NCBI GenBank assembly: GCA_900100095.1
Contig: FMTN01000013.1
Location: 1-64,000 of the forward strand
Direction: 5' to 3'
DNA: 64,000 nt
DNA from: Lachnospiraceae bacterium C10
GTDB lineage: Bacteria > Bacillota > Clostridia > Lachnospirales > Lachnospiraceae
The stretch's first letter is position 1, and each line of letters opens with the position of its first letter. Both the position numbers and the translations under genes were made by a program. Positions 43,100 to 51,650 of the stretch are shown here, piece by piece. A model generated the notes under the pieces. It saw only the letters and a list, made by a program, of their open reading frames with translations, did no database searches and had not been told where the DNA came from.

Positions 43100-43110
43100 A
43101 GGAGGAGCCT

Positions 43111-44919
43111 ATGGCAAAAGGAATTGTTGTTAAGGTATGGAATGTGAAAGCCGGCAACGGGACAAGAAGTGCTGCTTCACAGATATCGGATTCGATTGAT
43201 TATATTGAGAACCCGGAAAAGACGGGAATACCACTTAATATCACAAGTGAAAGCCAGCTGGGAAATGAGCTTACTTACGTTACGAATGAGGTGAAAACGG
43301 CAGCAGGCCTTTATGTTGGCTGTAGGCACATATCTGATATTAGCCATGCAACAGATGAAATGATGCAGGTAAAACAGTTTTATGGAAAGTTGGATGGCAG
43401 AGTGGCGACACATGGAATAGTTTCACTCGATGCTTCTGAATCTGATCCAAGGAATGCAGGAAAATTGATGGAGCTATTAAACGAGCTGATGGAGAAAGTG
43501 TTTCCTGATAATCAGGTTGTATATGCCGTTCATACAAATACAGAGAATCTACATATCCATTTCATTATTAACACGGTGGGGTTAGACGGAAAGAAGATTC
43601 ATATGGACAAGATGTTTATGCGTCAGGTCATGGAAGTAGAAGTTAATAACCTTGCAGAGAAATACGGCTTTACACCAAATGAGGCTTGGAGAAAGGAAAA
43701 AACTAAGGATCCGCTGACCTTTCCTCAAAGAAAGATAATGCTAAGAAATCTGGTTGATATAGCAATTGAACAAACGGATGAATTTGACGCTTTTGTAGCC
43801 TATCTAAGAAATGAAGGTCTTACGGTAAATGTAGGAAGAAACATTACGCTTCAATTGGATGAGATGCCATTTGCACTACGAAGTGGGCAACTTGGTGATA
43901 ATTATTCTATATCAGCAATTAAGAAAAGGCTGGATTCAAAATATGATCCGTTTAAACCGGTGGTAGCAGGTGATTATTATGCATCTGTTATGCCAGAAGA
44001 GATGGTCAATATAGTGCCTAAGAAGATGAAGGCATATGAAGATATGACAAAGGAAGAAAAGGTTAAGGTAGTGCATCTTTTACGCCTTGGCAGAAATCCG
44101 TGGAGCGAAGCCAGATGGGACAATTGGCAGATGCAGAAAATGGCTGATGAGCTTAAGAACGTAGGATATGTGTATAAGCTTGTAAGAAATTATTCCGGCG
44201 GTACAGATCAGTCTAGTACAGCTCTTAAGAAGATAACCGAATATAGACAACAGATTTCTGAGGAACGTAAAGCGGTTCGTGGTCTTATGAAGGAATACAA
44301 GCCGATTATTGGCATCTATCAGGAAATGAAGCAGTACATGGTTCGTGCCTGTCTTTATGATGTATATGGCTATAGCGAATTTAAAGATGACTTTGAGAAA
44401 TATAAAGAGCTTTGTCATCGTCTTGAAGTTGGCTATGGAAAGAGTGTTGATGAAGTCGCAGAGCTGGTTTTTGAACTAAATACAAAGTACGAATACCTAA
44501 AGGCTCAGGATAAGGAATTAAATGCACAATATAAAGCGATTAAAGGCTTTATAGACAATGGAAAGCTAAAGACCGTTTCTGATAATTTTTCATTCTTTCA
44601 TGCCGTGGGGCATAGTAACGCGGTATATGAAGCAAGGCAGTTTGGTATTTATGCGAGTGATATGAAATACATTATCCCTGAAAAGGGCGATGTAAGTATC
44701 AGGGTTGTAACAAGACCGGCCATGAAGGATGGAAAGCCAACAGTTGAAACAGTGCTTACCGTAATTGATAAGGCCGGACATGTAGGAGAGGATATATCTT
44801 CTCTCTCGATGTCAGAGAAAGAGTTTAACAAAAGAATTCACGAGATTCAGACAGAGTATCACATTAAGAAATGTGAGATTTCCAGAAAAAATATTATAGA
44901 AAATGTACGGCGAGTTTAG
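43111..44919 (+). CDS. Relaxase (MobP/MobA-VirD2 type)
   Basis: A 602-aa protein. Residues 1-200 form the relaxase domain: ASQISDSIDYIENPEKTG, with the tyrosine candidate in DYIEN; HGIVSL-ASES, and NTENLHIHFIINTVGLDG with the metal-binding H-x-H near 147. NLAEKYGFTPNEAWRKEK closes the domain. The rest is helical and would hold the coupling and processing region. It nicks oriT and is carried to the recipient. AGGAGGAG before ATG 43111; its TAG stop codon is the TAG of motif copy 4. Confidence 0.9.
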   Translation: MAKGIVVKVWNVKAGNGTRSAASQISDSIDYIENPEKTGIPLNITSESQLGNELTYVTNEVKTAAGLYVGCRHISDISHATDEMMQVKQFYGKLDGRVATHGIVSLDASESDPRNAGKLMELLNELMEKVFPDNQVVYAVHTNTENLHIHFIINTVGLDGKKIHMDKMFMRQVMEVEVNNLAEKYGFTPNEAWRKEKTKDPLTFPQRKIMLRNLVDIAIEQTDEFDAFVAYLRNEGLTVNVGRNITLQLDEMPFALRSGQLGDNYSISAIKKRLDSKYDPFKPVVAGDYYASVMPEEMVNIVPKKMKAYEDMTKEEKVKVVHLLRLGRNPWSEARWDNWQMQKMADELKNVGYVYKLVRNYSGGTDQSSTALKKITEYRQQISEERKAVRGLMKEYKPIIGIYQEMKQYMVRACLYDVYGYSEFKDDFEKYKELCHRLEVGYGKSVDEVAELVFELNTKYEYLKAQDKELNAQYKAIKGFIDNGKLKTVSDNFSFFHAVGHSNAVYEARQFGIYASDMKYIIPEKGDVSIRVVTRPAMKDGKPTVETVLTVIDKAGHVGEDISSLSMSEKEFNKRIHEIQTEYHIKKCEISRKNIIENVRRV

Positions 44920-44951
44920 TAATGAGCATTTTTCCACCCCAAATGTATTAC
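44915..44951 (+). promoter_or_regulatory. Conserved 37-bp element motif, copy 4
   Basis: TTTAGTAATGAGC-N6-CCACCCCAAATGTATT overlaps the relaxase stop codon and ends only 15 bases before the CpaF-like start, so any transcript starting here has a very short leader. Confidence 0.75.
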
Positions 44952-44966
44952 AGGAGGTGAGAAAAA

Positions 44967-46205
44967 ATGCAATTAAATTACAAGCCGGCAAGTGATGGCA
45001 GGCTTAAAGATGAGTCTGCCATTTATCATGTGGATTCAAATTATCAGGTGGAAGAACTGTCGAAGCTCTTTCTATCTTTAAAGGCGAATGTATGTGATTT
45101 GAATCCAGCACTTGTGACCAAGTGTATCACCGGAACGGAGCAGGATTTTTTAATGATCATGAACCGAGCAAGTGATTACTTAAGCAGAGTACAGCCTAAT
45201 ATGCCTGAGACAACCAGAAAACAATTATTGGATATGTTTTGCGAAGCGGTATTTGGGTATTACGTGCTGACGCCATTGATTCTTTCAAAGGAAGTGTCTG
45301 ATATCAAGATCTTAGCCTATGACCATATTGTTGTGAAAGCAAATGGACAGCGATACTTGACGGATATCAGCTTTTATTCTGAGGAGGATTATCGCACCTG
45401 GTATGACAGAATCCTTCGTATTCACAGATTAGGAAAGACGGAAGAATATGCCTTAAATCATTGCACGGATAGAAAAGGCGTGGATGAGTTCTATTTAAGA
45501 ATTGATGTGCAACTATCTTACATAACATCCACCGAGATTAATAACCTGCATATTCGTAAGATGCCTAAGGAAAAGCTGTCTTGGGAGTATCTGAAGGAAA
45601 ATGGGATGTTGGATGATTCAGCTATGGAGTACTTGAAGGATAGGATTCTTTCTGGGTATGGATTTTTAATATCCGGTCGAGGTGGCTCCGGTAAGTCAAC
45701 TCTTCTTAATAACATGCTGGATTGGATTCCTTTTGATGAATCAGTGTTGGTCTCTCAGGAGTCAGATGAGCTTTATTCCAATGTGCATCCTCAGATACAG
45801 TTCGAGCACACTATGACGGTTCGTAAGAATGATGTGGTGACGGATTTTACTTTGGAAGATGAGCTTAGACTTGGACTTTTGCAGGACATAGATAATTTCG
45901 TTATTGGCGAGATTAAAGGTGGAGAAGCACTCCATGTGTTTACCACTGCCATGAGTACCGGAGCAAGATTTTTTGGGACCATTCATAGTAATGATGCCAG
46001 AACAAGCGTTAGAAGACTTGTGCAGTGTGCAAGGTATGTCAGTGATTATCCAATGGAAACGTTAGAGGAAATGCTTTCAGCTATGCCGTTTGTGCTGATC
46101 CATATGAGTCGATTCTCAATTGATGAGATTGTGGAGATTGATGGATGGGATGCTAAGGCAGGCAAGCTTATTTTTAGTGAAGTGTATAGAAAGGAGCAGA
46201 AATGA
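44967..46205 (+). CDS. CpaF/VirB11-type secretion ATPase
   Basis: A 412-aa hexameric-type ATPase. The N-terminal domain (residues ~1-210) leads to Walker A SGRGGSGKSTLLNNML near 235, the aspartate box in LVSQESDELY, Walker B NFVIGEIKGGEA near 315, and the His box in GARFFGTIHSNDARTS near 340. It belongs to the TadA/CpaF group of type II/IV secretion ATPases. The next gene encodes a prepilin peptidase-like protein, which favours a Tad-like role. Four bases overlap that gene. Confidence 0.92.
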   Translation: MQLNYKPASDGRLKDESAIYHVDSNYQVEELSKLFLSLKANVCDLNPALVTKCITGTEQDFLMIMNRASDYLSRVQPNMPETTRKQLLDMFCEAVFGYYVLTPLILSKEVSDIKILAYDHIVVKANGQRYLTDISFYSEEDYRTWYDRILRIHRLGKTEEYALNHCTDRKGVDEFYLRIDVQLSYITSTEINNLHIRKMPKEKLSWEYLKENGMLDDSAMEYLKDRILSGYGFLISGRGGSGKSTLLNNMLDWIPFDESVLVSQESDELYSNVHPQIQFEHTMTVRKNDVVTDFTLEDELRLGLLQDIDNFVIGEIKGGEALHVFTTAMSTGARFFGTIHSNDARTSVRRLVQCARYVSDYPMETLEEMLSAMPFVLIHMSRFSIDEIVEIDGWDAKAGKLIFSEVYRKEQK

Positions 46206-46702
46206 TAATGCAGGAGATAGCACTTATTGTATCAGCGGTAATTACTGCAGCATTTATGTTGATGTGCCTGACTACGGATTTAAGAGAACGAATGATTTAT
46301 GTATTTCCGTGCTATTTACTTATTCCGCTTTGGATGATGGTTGGAGTAGCTTCATCGGAAAAGGCCGTGATGATAGGGATTATCCTTGTAATTCATATTA
46401 TGGCTTATCTGCTATTCCGTATAACCGGGATATGGGGTGATGGAGACAGCGATATCTTTCTTTTATATGGGGTGGTATTTATGTCCTTCATGACGCAGAT
46501 AAGACCGGATTGTGGAATCGGACTTTATATAGTTGCAGAACTAATCGGAATGGCTGTGGCACTATTCATATCGTTTTTAATCGGGGTTGTTGAGGCTCTG
46601 ATAAAAAAGAGGAAGCTTACAAAGAATAGCTCCGTAGCAGTGGTTCCGGGATTTTCCATAGTCATTATTGCCATGATAGCAGGATTGATATTTGGGAGGT
46701 AG
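46202..46702 (+). CDS. A24 prepilin-peptidase-like membrane protein (CpaA/TadV type)
   Basis: A 166-aa protein with about six membrane segments. The two catalytic aspartates of A24 aspartic proteases are visible: LTTDLRERMIYVFP near residue 25 (D-x7-P) and WGDGDSDIFLL near 80 (GxGD). VVPGFSIVIIAM near the C-terminus matches the PF-P-iA segment. It would process prepilins at the membrane. AAGGAG before ATG 46202; an alternative ATG lies at 46208. Pairing with CpaF is typical of Tad/type IVb pilus loci. Confidence 0.82.
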   Translation: MIMQEIALIVSAVITAAFMLMCLTTDLRERMIYVFPCYLLIPLWMMVGVASSEKAVMIGIILVIHIMAYLLFRITGIWGDGDSDIFLLYGVVFMSFMTQIRPDCGIGLYIVAELIGMAVALFISFLIGVVEALIKKRKLTKNSSVAVVPGFSIVIIAMIAGLIFGR

Positions 46703-46705
46703 TAC

Positions 46706-48346
46706 ATGAGAGAACAAACGATTTTACGGCAGCTGCTTCCAGAGATGGTGCAGATTATCAATGCAATTCCTGGAGAGGCTTATTCGAACAAGGAAGCAGA
46801 AACACTTCTGATTATGCAACATAGGCTGCCTGAGAGTGAACTAAAAAAGCAGCTTGAATCTTATAACAGCATTTTTGCAAAGCAGGGTGGAGTAAACATT
46901 GAAGATATTACAAAAAGCAGTGTGGCCTATGTAAAGTTAAAGATTCTTCTTGAAGCGGAGCTTACGGAATTTGATGCCAAGAGTTACCGGGATCTTATTA
47001 AGGAGTGCAAAGCCAATATTGATAAAACGACTAATATCCTAAGGCTTTCAAAAACACATATGCTGACAGCTGATGATTATCAGAAGGAGCGTATCGAAAA
47101 GACAGCGAAGAAGAATGAAGCATTCATTGAAGCTTTACAGACTGTAATTTCTTATGTTGAGCAGAAGATAGAGCGGATGCCGAAGTCATTGGAGCTACCT
47201 GAGAAGGATTTTGATTTCGCAGATGAAGGAGTAAATCAGGAGAAGCCTAAAGAAAAGAAGGTTGATTCTGAAACAAAAGTTACAGTTACTGAGCGTATTC
47301 AGAAGTTTATTTCGTCCGGTAAGGAAAAGCGGGAAATTGATGAACGGCTAAAGGATGCGGAAAAGGAAGGGGCAGGAACAAGATGTAAGGAGATTCCTTA
47401 TTATGAGAAATCGCTTGCTCCAACTGAAGTATTGGTTTGTAAGGATTTTGAATGCTACAGCCTTATAAAGAAGCGTGAAAATGTCTACTTTGGCTTGTCT
47501 AAGAATCTTAAGAATAAGATTTATGACAACAAGGATGGAAGCTTGATTGAACTTACAGAGATTACGGATGATTTTCTGCAGTTTATGACTACGGATATAT
47601 TGTCTGATGAATTTGAATTACACGCCTTTTCGGAGGAAGAAAAACTTGGCATGCAGATGTATTTCAATTTCGTATCTAAGTGTTTTGAAAATCATATTGG
47701 AACAACGCTCACAGTAGCAGAATATCTCGCTTTTAAGAGGTATTACAACAGACTGGTAAGTGAGGTTATGAGGCTGGAGGCTGAGAAGCACAAGGATTAT
47801 TACAGGGCACTGCCTATTGCAGAACAGTATATGGAGATCATGGCATCTTATGACATGGTTCAAAGTAAGAGTAAACGTGAAGTAGTTGAAGATATCATTT
47901 CAAACGAAGTAGGCGGTTATTTGGATAATCTGAGGCTTATTGTGGAGCATCATATCGTAGATGAAAAAGCAAAACAAGACATGTCACATCTTATTGAGGA
48001 GATTCAGTTCTTTAGGGATGAGAATCATCTTAAAGATAGGGATGAAGGGCAGCAGGCTAAGACCTCAGAAAATCTCATGCAGATTCAGCCGACGGGGTTT
48101 ATTCCGCAGATACCTATGTATCAGCCGGGAACTGCACCGTTTATTGGAAATATGTATTTTACGCTTCAATGTCTGGATGAAAACAAGCGTGTAGTGGATG
48201 AAGCATACTTTGCCACAGCGAATATGCCTCAGGCTATGGAGGATTACAGAAGCAGAGATGCGTATATTAAAAGATTTGGTTTGGTACAAGATGGACGGTT
48301 TGTGCCGTTACTTAGTTCAGAAGGAGGAACTTACGATGAAGAATAA
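46706..48346 (+). CDS. Unrecognised soluble 546-aa element protein
   Basis: GGGAGGT lies before ATG 46706. The protein is hydrophilic and mostly helical, with no membrane segment and no recognised motif. A charged linker near residues 160-220 (PKEKKVDSETK) separates a helical N-terminal part from a central part with YYEKSLAPTEVLVCKDF and YFGLSKNLKNKIYD. The end has a proline/glutamine-rich stretch (QIPMYQPGTAPF) and a YFTLQCLDENKRVVDEAYF strand-like segment. It lies between the peptidase and membrane-protein genes with short gaps, and may be a cytosolic partner of the secretion machine. Confidence 0.7.
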   Translation: MREQTILRQLLPEMVQIINAIPGEAYSNKEAETLLIMQHRLPESELKKQLESYNSIFAKQGGVNIEDITKSSVAYVKLKILLEAELTEFDAKSYRDLIKECKANIDKTTNILRLSKTHMLTADDYQKERIEKTAKKNEAFIEALQTVISYVEQKIERMPKSLELPEKDFDFADEGVNQEKPKEKKVDSETKVTVTERIQKFISSGKEKREIDERLKDAEKEGAGTRCKEIPYYEKSLAPTEVLVCKDFECYSLIKKRENVYFGLSKNLKNKIYDNKDGSLIELTEITDDFLQFMTTDILSDEFELHAFSEEEKLGMQMYFNFVSKCFENHIGTTLTVAEYLAFKRYYNRLVSEVMRLEAEKHKDYYRALPIAEQYMEIMASYDMVQSKSKREVVEDIISNEVGGYLDNLRLIVEHHIVDEKAKQDMSHLIEEIQFFRDENHLKDRDEGQQAKTSENLMQIQPTGFIPQIPMYQPGTAPFIGNMYFTLQCLDENKRVVDEAYFATANMPQAMEDYRSRDAYIKRFGLVQDGRFVPLLSSEGGTYDEE

Positions 48347-49103
48347 TTCGATTTTTATGATGTTTCTAGTGGTCTTAGCAATCACAGTTGTTTTTGCGTT
48401 AATTGTTAGGGTTTGTGTTATCGACAAGCATGTTAAAGATGAAGTTACAGACGGGAAAGGTTCCGTTCAACCTGCAATTTTAAAGGAAAAGGTAGAAGTT
48501 ATCTCTGATGATGCTTGGAAGGAATACGAAAATGCAGACAAGTTTGTGGTGGAACTTGTGGAGAGAACCACCATAGAAACGGAACGTGGATTTGAAACAG
48601 AGTATGACAGATACATTGTTTCGGATGTTGATTTGAAGAATCAGACAGATGATACAAAGGATTATCACGATGCGCTTTTGGAGAGTGATGGAGAGATTGA
48701 TGAAGGTGTGAAGTTATCTTTTAAGGATGCATTCGGAATCTCATACGCCGGGAAAAACGGCAGGGAGCTGTATGAGAGTCTGCTAAAACAATATGGCTTC
48801 GGAGAGGATTTTAATGATGTCACATTTGATGAGGATACCAACAAACTGACCGGGCAGAACCTGTATGTCTTTAACGAAAAAAATGATGTGACGGATTATC
48901 TGCTGGAGGGTGAAGTCGTTGATGAGATAGTGGAGAGCAAGGTCTGTTATCAGCTGGGGGATGAGACCGGCGGGGTCAGACTTCCGGAATACTTTTCGGC
49001 AAGTGTCAGATACAAGGCAGGGGATCAGGTTATCACGAAGAGCCTGTATCTTTCGGTTTTGATTATGGATTCTAAGGAAGGAGAGGAGGTAGTTGATGCG
49101 TAA
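48336..49103 (+). CDS. Single-pass membrane protein with extracellular domain
   Basis: A 255-aa protein, AAGGAGG before ATG 48336, overlapping the previous gene by 11 bases. One N-terminal membrane segment (IFMMFLVVLAITVVFALIVRVCV) is followed by a ~220-residue acidic domain without recognised motifs. It overlaps the secreted-protein gene downstream by 8 bases, so the two are co-translated. It could be an envelope component of the transfer apparatus. Confidence 0.68.
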   Translation: MKNNSIFMMFLVVLAITVVFALIVRVCVIDKHVKDEVTDGKGSVQPAILKEKVEVISDDAWKEYENADKFVVELVERTTIETERGFETEYDRYIVSDVDLKNQTDDTKDYHDALLESDGEIDEGVKLSFKDAFGISYAGKNGRELYESLLKQYGFGEDFNDVTFDEDTNKLTGQNLYVFNEKNDVTDYLLEGEVVDEIVESKVCYQLGDETGGVRLPEYFSASVRYKAGDQVITKSLYLSVLIMDSKEGEEVVDA

Positions 49104-50784
49104 AGTCATAAAGATGTTTTTAAGCCTTGTGCTTGTGATAGGGCTTGCATTTATGTTTTCAAGCACGGCGCTGGCGGATGATATTGATGATACCGGCGGT
49201 ACGGACGGTGGCGGAAGCGGAACCAACATATACACCTTTTACTACAAGTACAATTCCAGTGATGATGCAATCGAGCTTACAGTAAAATGTAAGAATCCCA
49301 TTAACAGTTTTGGGAACAGTACTAGCCATACATTTTCCAGCGAGTCGGATGACACTTATATCCCGTCAAGTAATCCTCAGCTGGGATCATCTCTGGAGAG
49401 CGCCATATCAAGCATGAACTCACACGGGGGGTATGATCTTGATGTTTCGGATGTAAAGGAAAAGCTTAATGAACTGGGATACTATGATGGTGGTAATGGT
49501 ATTTGGAGAAGGTCTGGAGGATATTTGACCTATATTGATGCTAAAAAGATTCGCCCTACCAAGCACACTGTTCATTATGATGCCAATGGTGGAACCGGTG
49601 CTCCAGCTGATCAGACAAAGAAGCAGGACGTGACATTGACGCTTAGGACGAAAAAGCCGACAAGAACCGGATGGACGTTTAAATATTGGATTGCAAGTAT
49701 TGGCGGACGTTATAAGCCAGGCGGTGCCTATACGCATGATCAGGATGGCGGTGTGGTTACAATGAAGGCGCACTGGAAGGATGAGGATGCTCCTTCCCTG
49801 TCAGAGTTTTATGCCATCCCGAACTATTGGAGTGCCGGAAACGGTACAGTCGGATTTACCGTACAGGATGAAGGAAGCGGTATCGTTTATATTGAACTGG
49901 AGCGGTATTCTTATGTGACAAGAAGTTGGAGCACCGTCAGAACATGGTCTTACAGCGGAAAGAAGTCTGCCATATCCAAGACTTATACCGAGACAAATGA
50001 GGGCGTGTTCAAATATCGTCTGACTGTGGAAGATAAGGAAGGAAACACTACCACAAGGACTTCCGATACCATATATCTGGATCACAGTAATCCGGTGCTT
50101 TACGGAATGGAGACCACCAATACCGAATGGACGAATATCGCTCCTGTTATCAATGTCAGGGCTACGGATTATCTGTACGGCACGACCTATACCGGATCGG
50201 ATTTGGCAGGGATCGAGATCATAAGCGATACGGGCAGATGTGTTGCAGACGGAACCCATAATGCCATGTACACCCTGCAACCCCGTGATGAGGGAATCCA
50301 TACATGGACAATTAGAGCAACGGATAACGTGGGACATACCACGACCACGTATATTACGACCAAGTACGATATCACAAAGCCAGGCGTGGATGGTACGGAG
50401 ATCACATTCGTTTTGCCGGACGGAACCTATGTATCGGGATACTGCCAGGATAATATCATCGACCAGCATATTGATGATGAGACCTGGCGAAGCGTAAATA
50501 ATCCAAATGTCAGCTCCGGATTAAAGAGTGTGGCATTATACCGCATTACCGGTAGTAACAGGGAAGCAATCTGGACAGACCGTACAAGGGCGTCTTTCGG
50601 GTATAGCAACACCCACAGCTTCTATGATGTGTATTATGAGATCCAGCGATCCGAGAGGACGGCAAGCTATTACGAGATCATAGTTACGGACTTTGCAGGC
50701 AATATCACAAGAAAGAAGCTTACCAGTCAGTACAGTCTGCTTACATGGTTCCATACCAGCATTGACAGAAGCAGTTATAATTAG
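49096..50784 (+). CDS. Secreted protein with InlB-type repeat and Ig-like domains
   Basis: A 562-aa protein with a clear signal peptide (MRKVIKMFLSLVLVIGLAFM..STALA, cleavage near residue 28). VHYDANGGTGAPADQTKK through WTFKYWI to VTMKAHW (residues ~157-222) is one InlB B-repeat (Listeria-Bacteroides repeat). Two or three beta-rich Ig-like segments follow (EDKEGNTTTRTSDTIYLD; DNVGHTTTTYITTKYDITKPG; TDFAGNITRKK). It has no LPXTG or terminal membrane anchor. A surface or adhesin role in mating contact is inference. A strong terminator follows. Confidence 0.82.
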   Translation: MRKVIKMFLSLVLVIGLAFMFSSTALADDIDDTGGTDGGGSGTNIYTFYYKYNSSDDAIELTVKCKNPINSFGNSTSHTFSSESDDTYIPSSNPQLGSSLESAISSMNSHGGYDLDVSDVKEKLNELGYYDGGNGIWRRSGGYLTYIDAKKIRPTKHTVHYDANGGTGAPADQTKKQDVTLTLRTKKPTRTGWTFKYWIASIGGRYKPGGAYTHDQDGGVVTMKAHWKDEDAPSLSEFYAIPNYWSAGNGTVGFTVQDEGSGIVYIELERYSYVTRSWSTVRTWSYSGKKSAISKTYTETNEGVFKYRLTVEDKEGNTTTRTSDTIYLDHSNPVLYGMETTNTEWTNIAPVINVRATDYLYGTTYTGSDLAGIEIISDTGRCVADGTHNAMYTLQPRDEGIHTWTIRATDNVGHTTTTYITTKYDITKPGVDGTEITFVLPDGTYVSGYCQDNIIDQHIDDETWRSVNNPNVSSGLKSVALYRITGSNREAIWTDRTRASFGYSNTHSFYDVYYEIQRSERTASYYEIIVTDFAGNITRKKLTSQYSLLTWFHTSIDRSSYN

Positions 50785-50819
50785 AAAAAAGGATTGCGGC
50801 TAATGTCGCAATCCTTTTC
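50785..50819. terminator. Intrinsic terminator after the secreted-protein gene
   Basis: AAAAAGGATTGCG pairs with CGCAATCCTTTT around a 7-base loop. It ends the module and also lies downstream of the minus-strand zinc-ribbon gene, which it can terminate too. Confidence 0.9.
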
Positions 50820-50830
50820 GTTAGAACAAA

Positions 50831-50968
50831 TTATTTCTTTTTCTTTTGTATTACAATTCTTTTATGCTTTCCGTTGCCACCATTGCAGTAGGGGCAGAGA
50901 GCATACTCTGATTCGTCGTATACCTTAAGGCAATACGGACACTGTGACATTGGTCTTGGTTTAATCAT
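50831..50968 (-). CDS. 45-aa zinc-ribbon protein
   Basis: On the minus strand an ATG at 50968 is preceded by GGAAGGGGG and opens a 45-aa frame with two CPYC pairs: SQCPYCLKVY near residue 10 and LCPYCNGG near 25, then a basic tail (KHKRIVIQKKKK). The C-x2-C...C-x2-C pattern with 13 residues between is a classical zinc ribbon. It is the only minus-strand gene I see in the element, and points away from the RiPP promoter region. Function is unknown. Confidence 0.65.
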   Translation of the reverse strand: MIKPRPMSQCPYCLKVYDESEYALCPYCNGGNGKHKRIVIQKKKK

Positions 50969-51109
50969 ACTATTATTTCCCCCTTCCTTTATTTACCTTT
51001 ACAGGTGGATATATTATACAATACTGAATGGCAAAAAACGAGTAATATTTCTTCGCCTCAATGTTTTTGGCATAGTGCACAATGGTACAAAAAATACCTT
51101 TTATACGAT

Positions 51110-51288
51110 GTATACGTTCATGCGCTTCAAAACGGCGTAAAATAAGGCTTTTTGCTACCTTTGCACATTTTGCCATAATCTATATATGGTTTTGCAATGG
51201 TTGCTAACTACAATATATTGTGTTATTCTTATTTGTATAATACGTATACCTCGTATGCGTTGACATTGATAAAGAATCGTAGTATCCT
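51110..51288 (+). promoter_or_regulatory. RiPP-locus promoter with a repeated operator-like site
   Basis: TTGACA (51260-51265), a 17-base spacer and TATCCT (51283-51288) form a good promoter, 40 bases before the first precursor. GTATACCTCGTATGCG (51244-51259) abuts the -35 box, and a relative, GTATACGTTCATGCG, lies at 51110-51124. Two copies of one site in this otherwise empty 360-base gap suggest a regulator acting on this locus and perhaps on the divergent zinc-ribbon gene. Confidence 0.6.
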
Positions 51289-51328
51289 TTTACGTAGTAA
51301 TATTGTATGTTGAATGGGAGGTGGTACC

Positions 51329-51496
51329 ATGATTCAATACGATTCAAAAGCTTACGATACTATGTTGGGTAATATCAGCCAGGCTACAGTAGAGTGCACG
51401 GCAACATGCATGTCTCAGTGTACAGGCTGTATGTGTAATTGCAAATGCTCCTGCTCTGGCGGAGTAATTGCGGATGTAGAATGGGAGGATATGTAA
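51329..51496 (+). CDS. Cys-rich RiPP precursor peptide 1
   Basis: A 55-aa peptide. ATG 51329 is used because GGGAGGTGG lies 6-14 bases upstream; the in-frame ATG at 51314 precedes that site. A leader-like N-terminus (AYDTMLGNISQA) is followed by eight cysteines, with intervals of 4, 4, 3, 2, 2, 2 and 2 residues: CTATCMSQC, then CTGCMCNCKCSC. A short tail ends in EWEDM. It shares the Y-x-x-M-hydrophobic-G-x-I leader and the D-V/I-E-W end with the next peptide. The adjacent radical SAM/SPASM enzyme makes a RiPP precursor the best reading; a metal-binding peptide is the alternative. Confidence 0.8.
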   Translation: MIQYDSKAYDTMLGNISQATVECTATCMSQCTGCMCNCKCSCSGGVIADVEWEDM

Positions 51497-51497
51497 A

Positions 51498-51650
51498 ATG
51501 AGTGCAACTTCAGTGGAATATGAGAAGATGTTCGGTGAGATTTGCGATGAGGCAAACGCTATGGCTAGATGTGCTTGTGTAGCATGTAATTCGTGTACAT
51601 GTGCTTGCTCATGCCGTAAGACCCCCGGTTCGGAGGACATAGAATGGTAA
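51498..51650 (+). CDS. Cys-rich RiPP precursor peptide 2
   Basis: A 50-aa peptide starting 1 base after the stop codon of peptide 1 (GGGAGGAT within the end of gene 1 serves as ribosome binding site). The leader YEKMFGEICDEANAM parallels peptide 1. Seven cysteines follow, CACVAC then NSCTCACSC, and the tail ends GSEDIEW. Its stop codon overlaps the ATG of the radical SAM gene (ATGGTAA), so production of substrate and enzyme is coupled. The C-x-C-x-C run and the EW tail are shared with peptide 1, while the rest differs, as expected of paralogous precursors. Confidence 0.8.
   Translation: MSATSVEYEKMFGEICDEANAMARCACVACNSCTCACSCRKTPGSEDIEW

Noticed and set aside
49801..50469. 222-aa minus-strand frame over the secreted protein
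   Set aside because: The plus-strand frame has a signal peptide and InlB/Ig-like domains; the antisense frame has no ribosome binding site or family.
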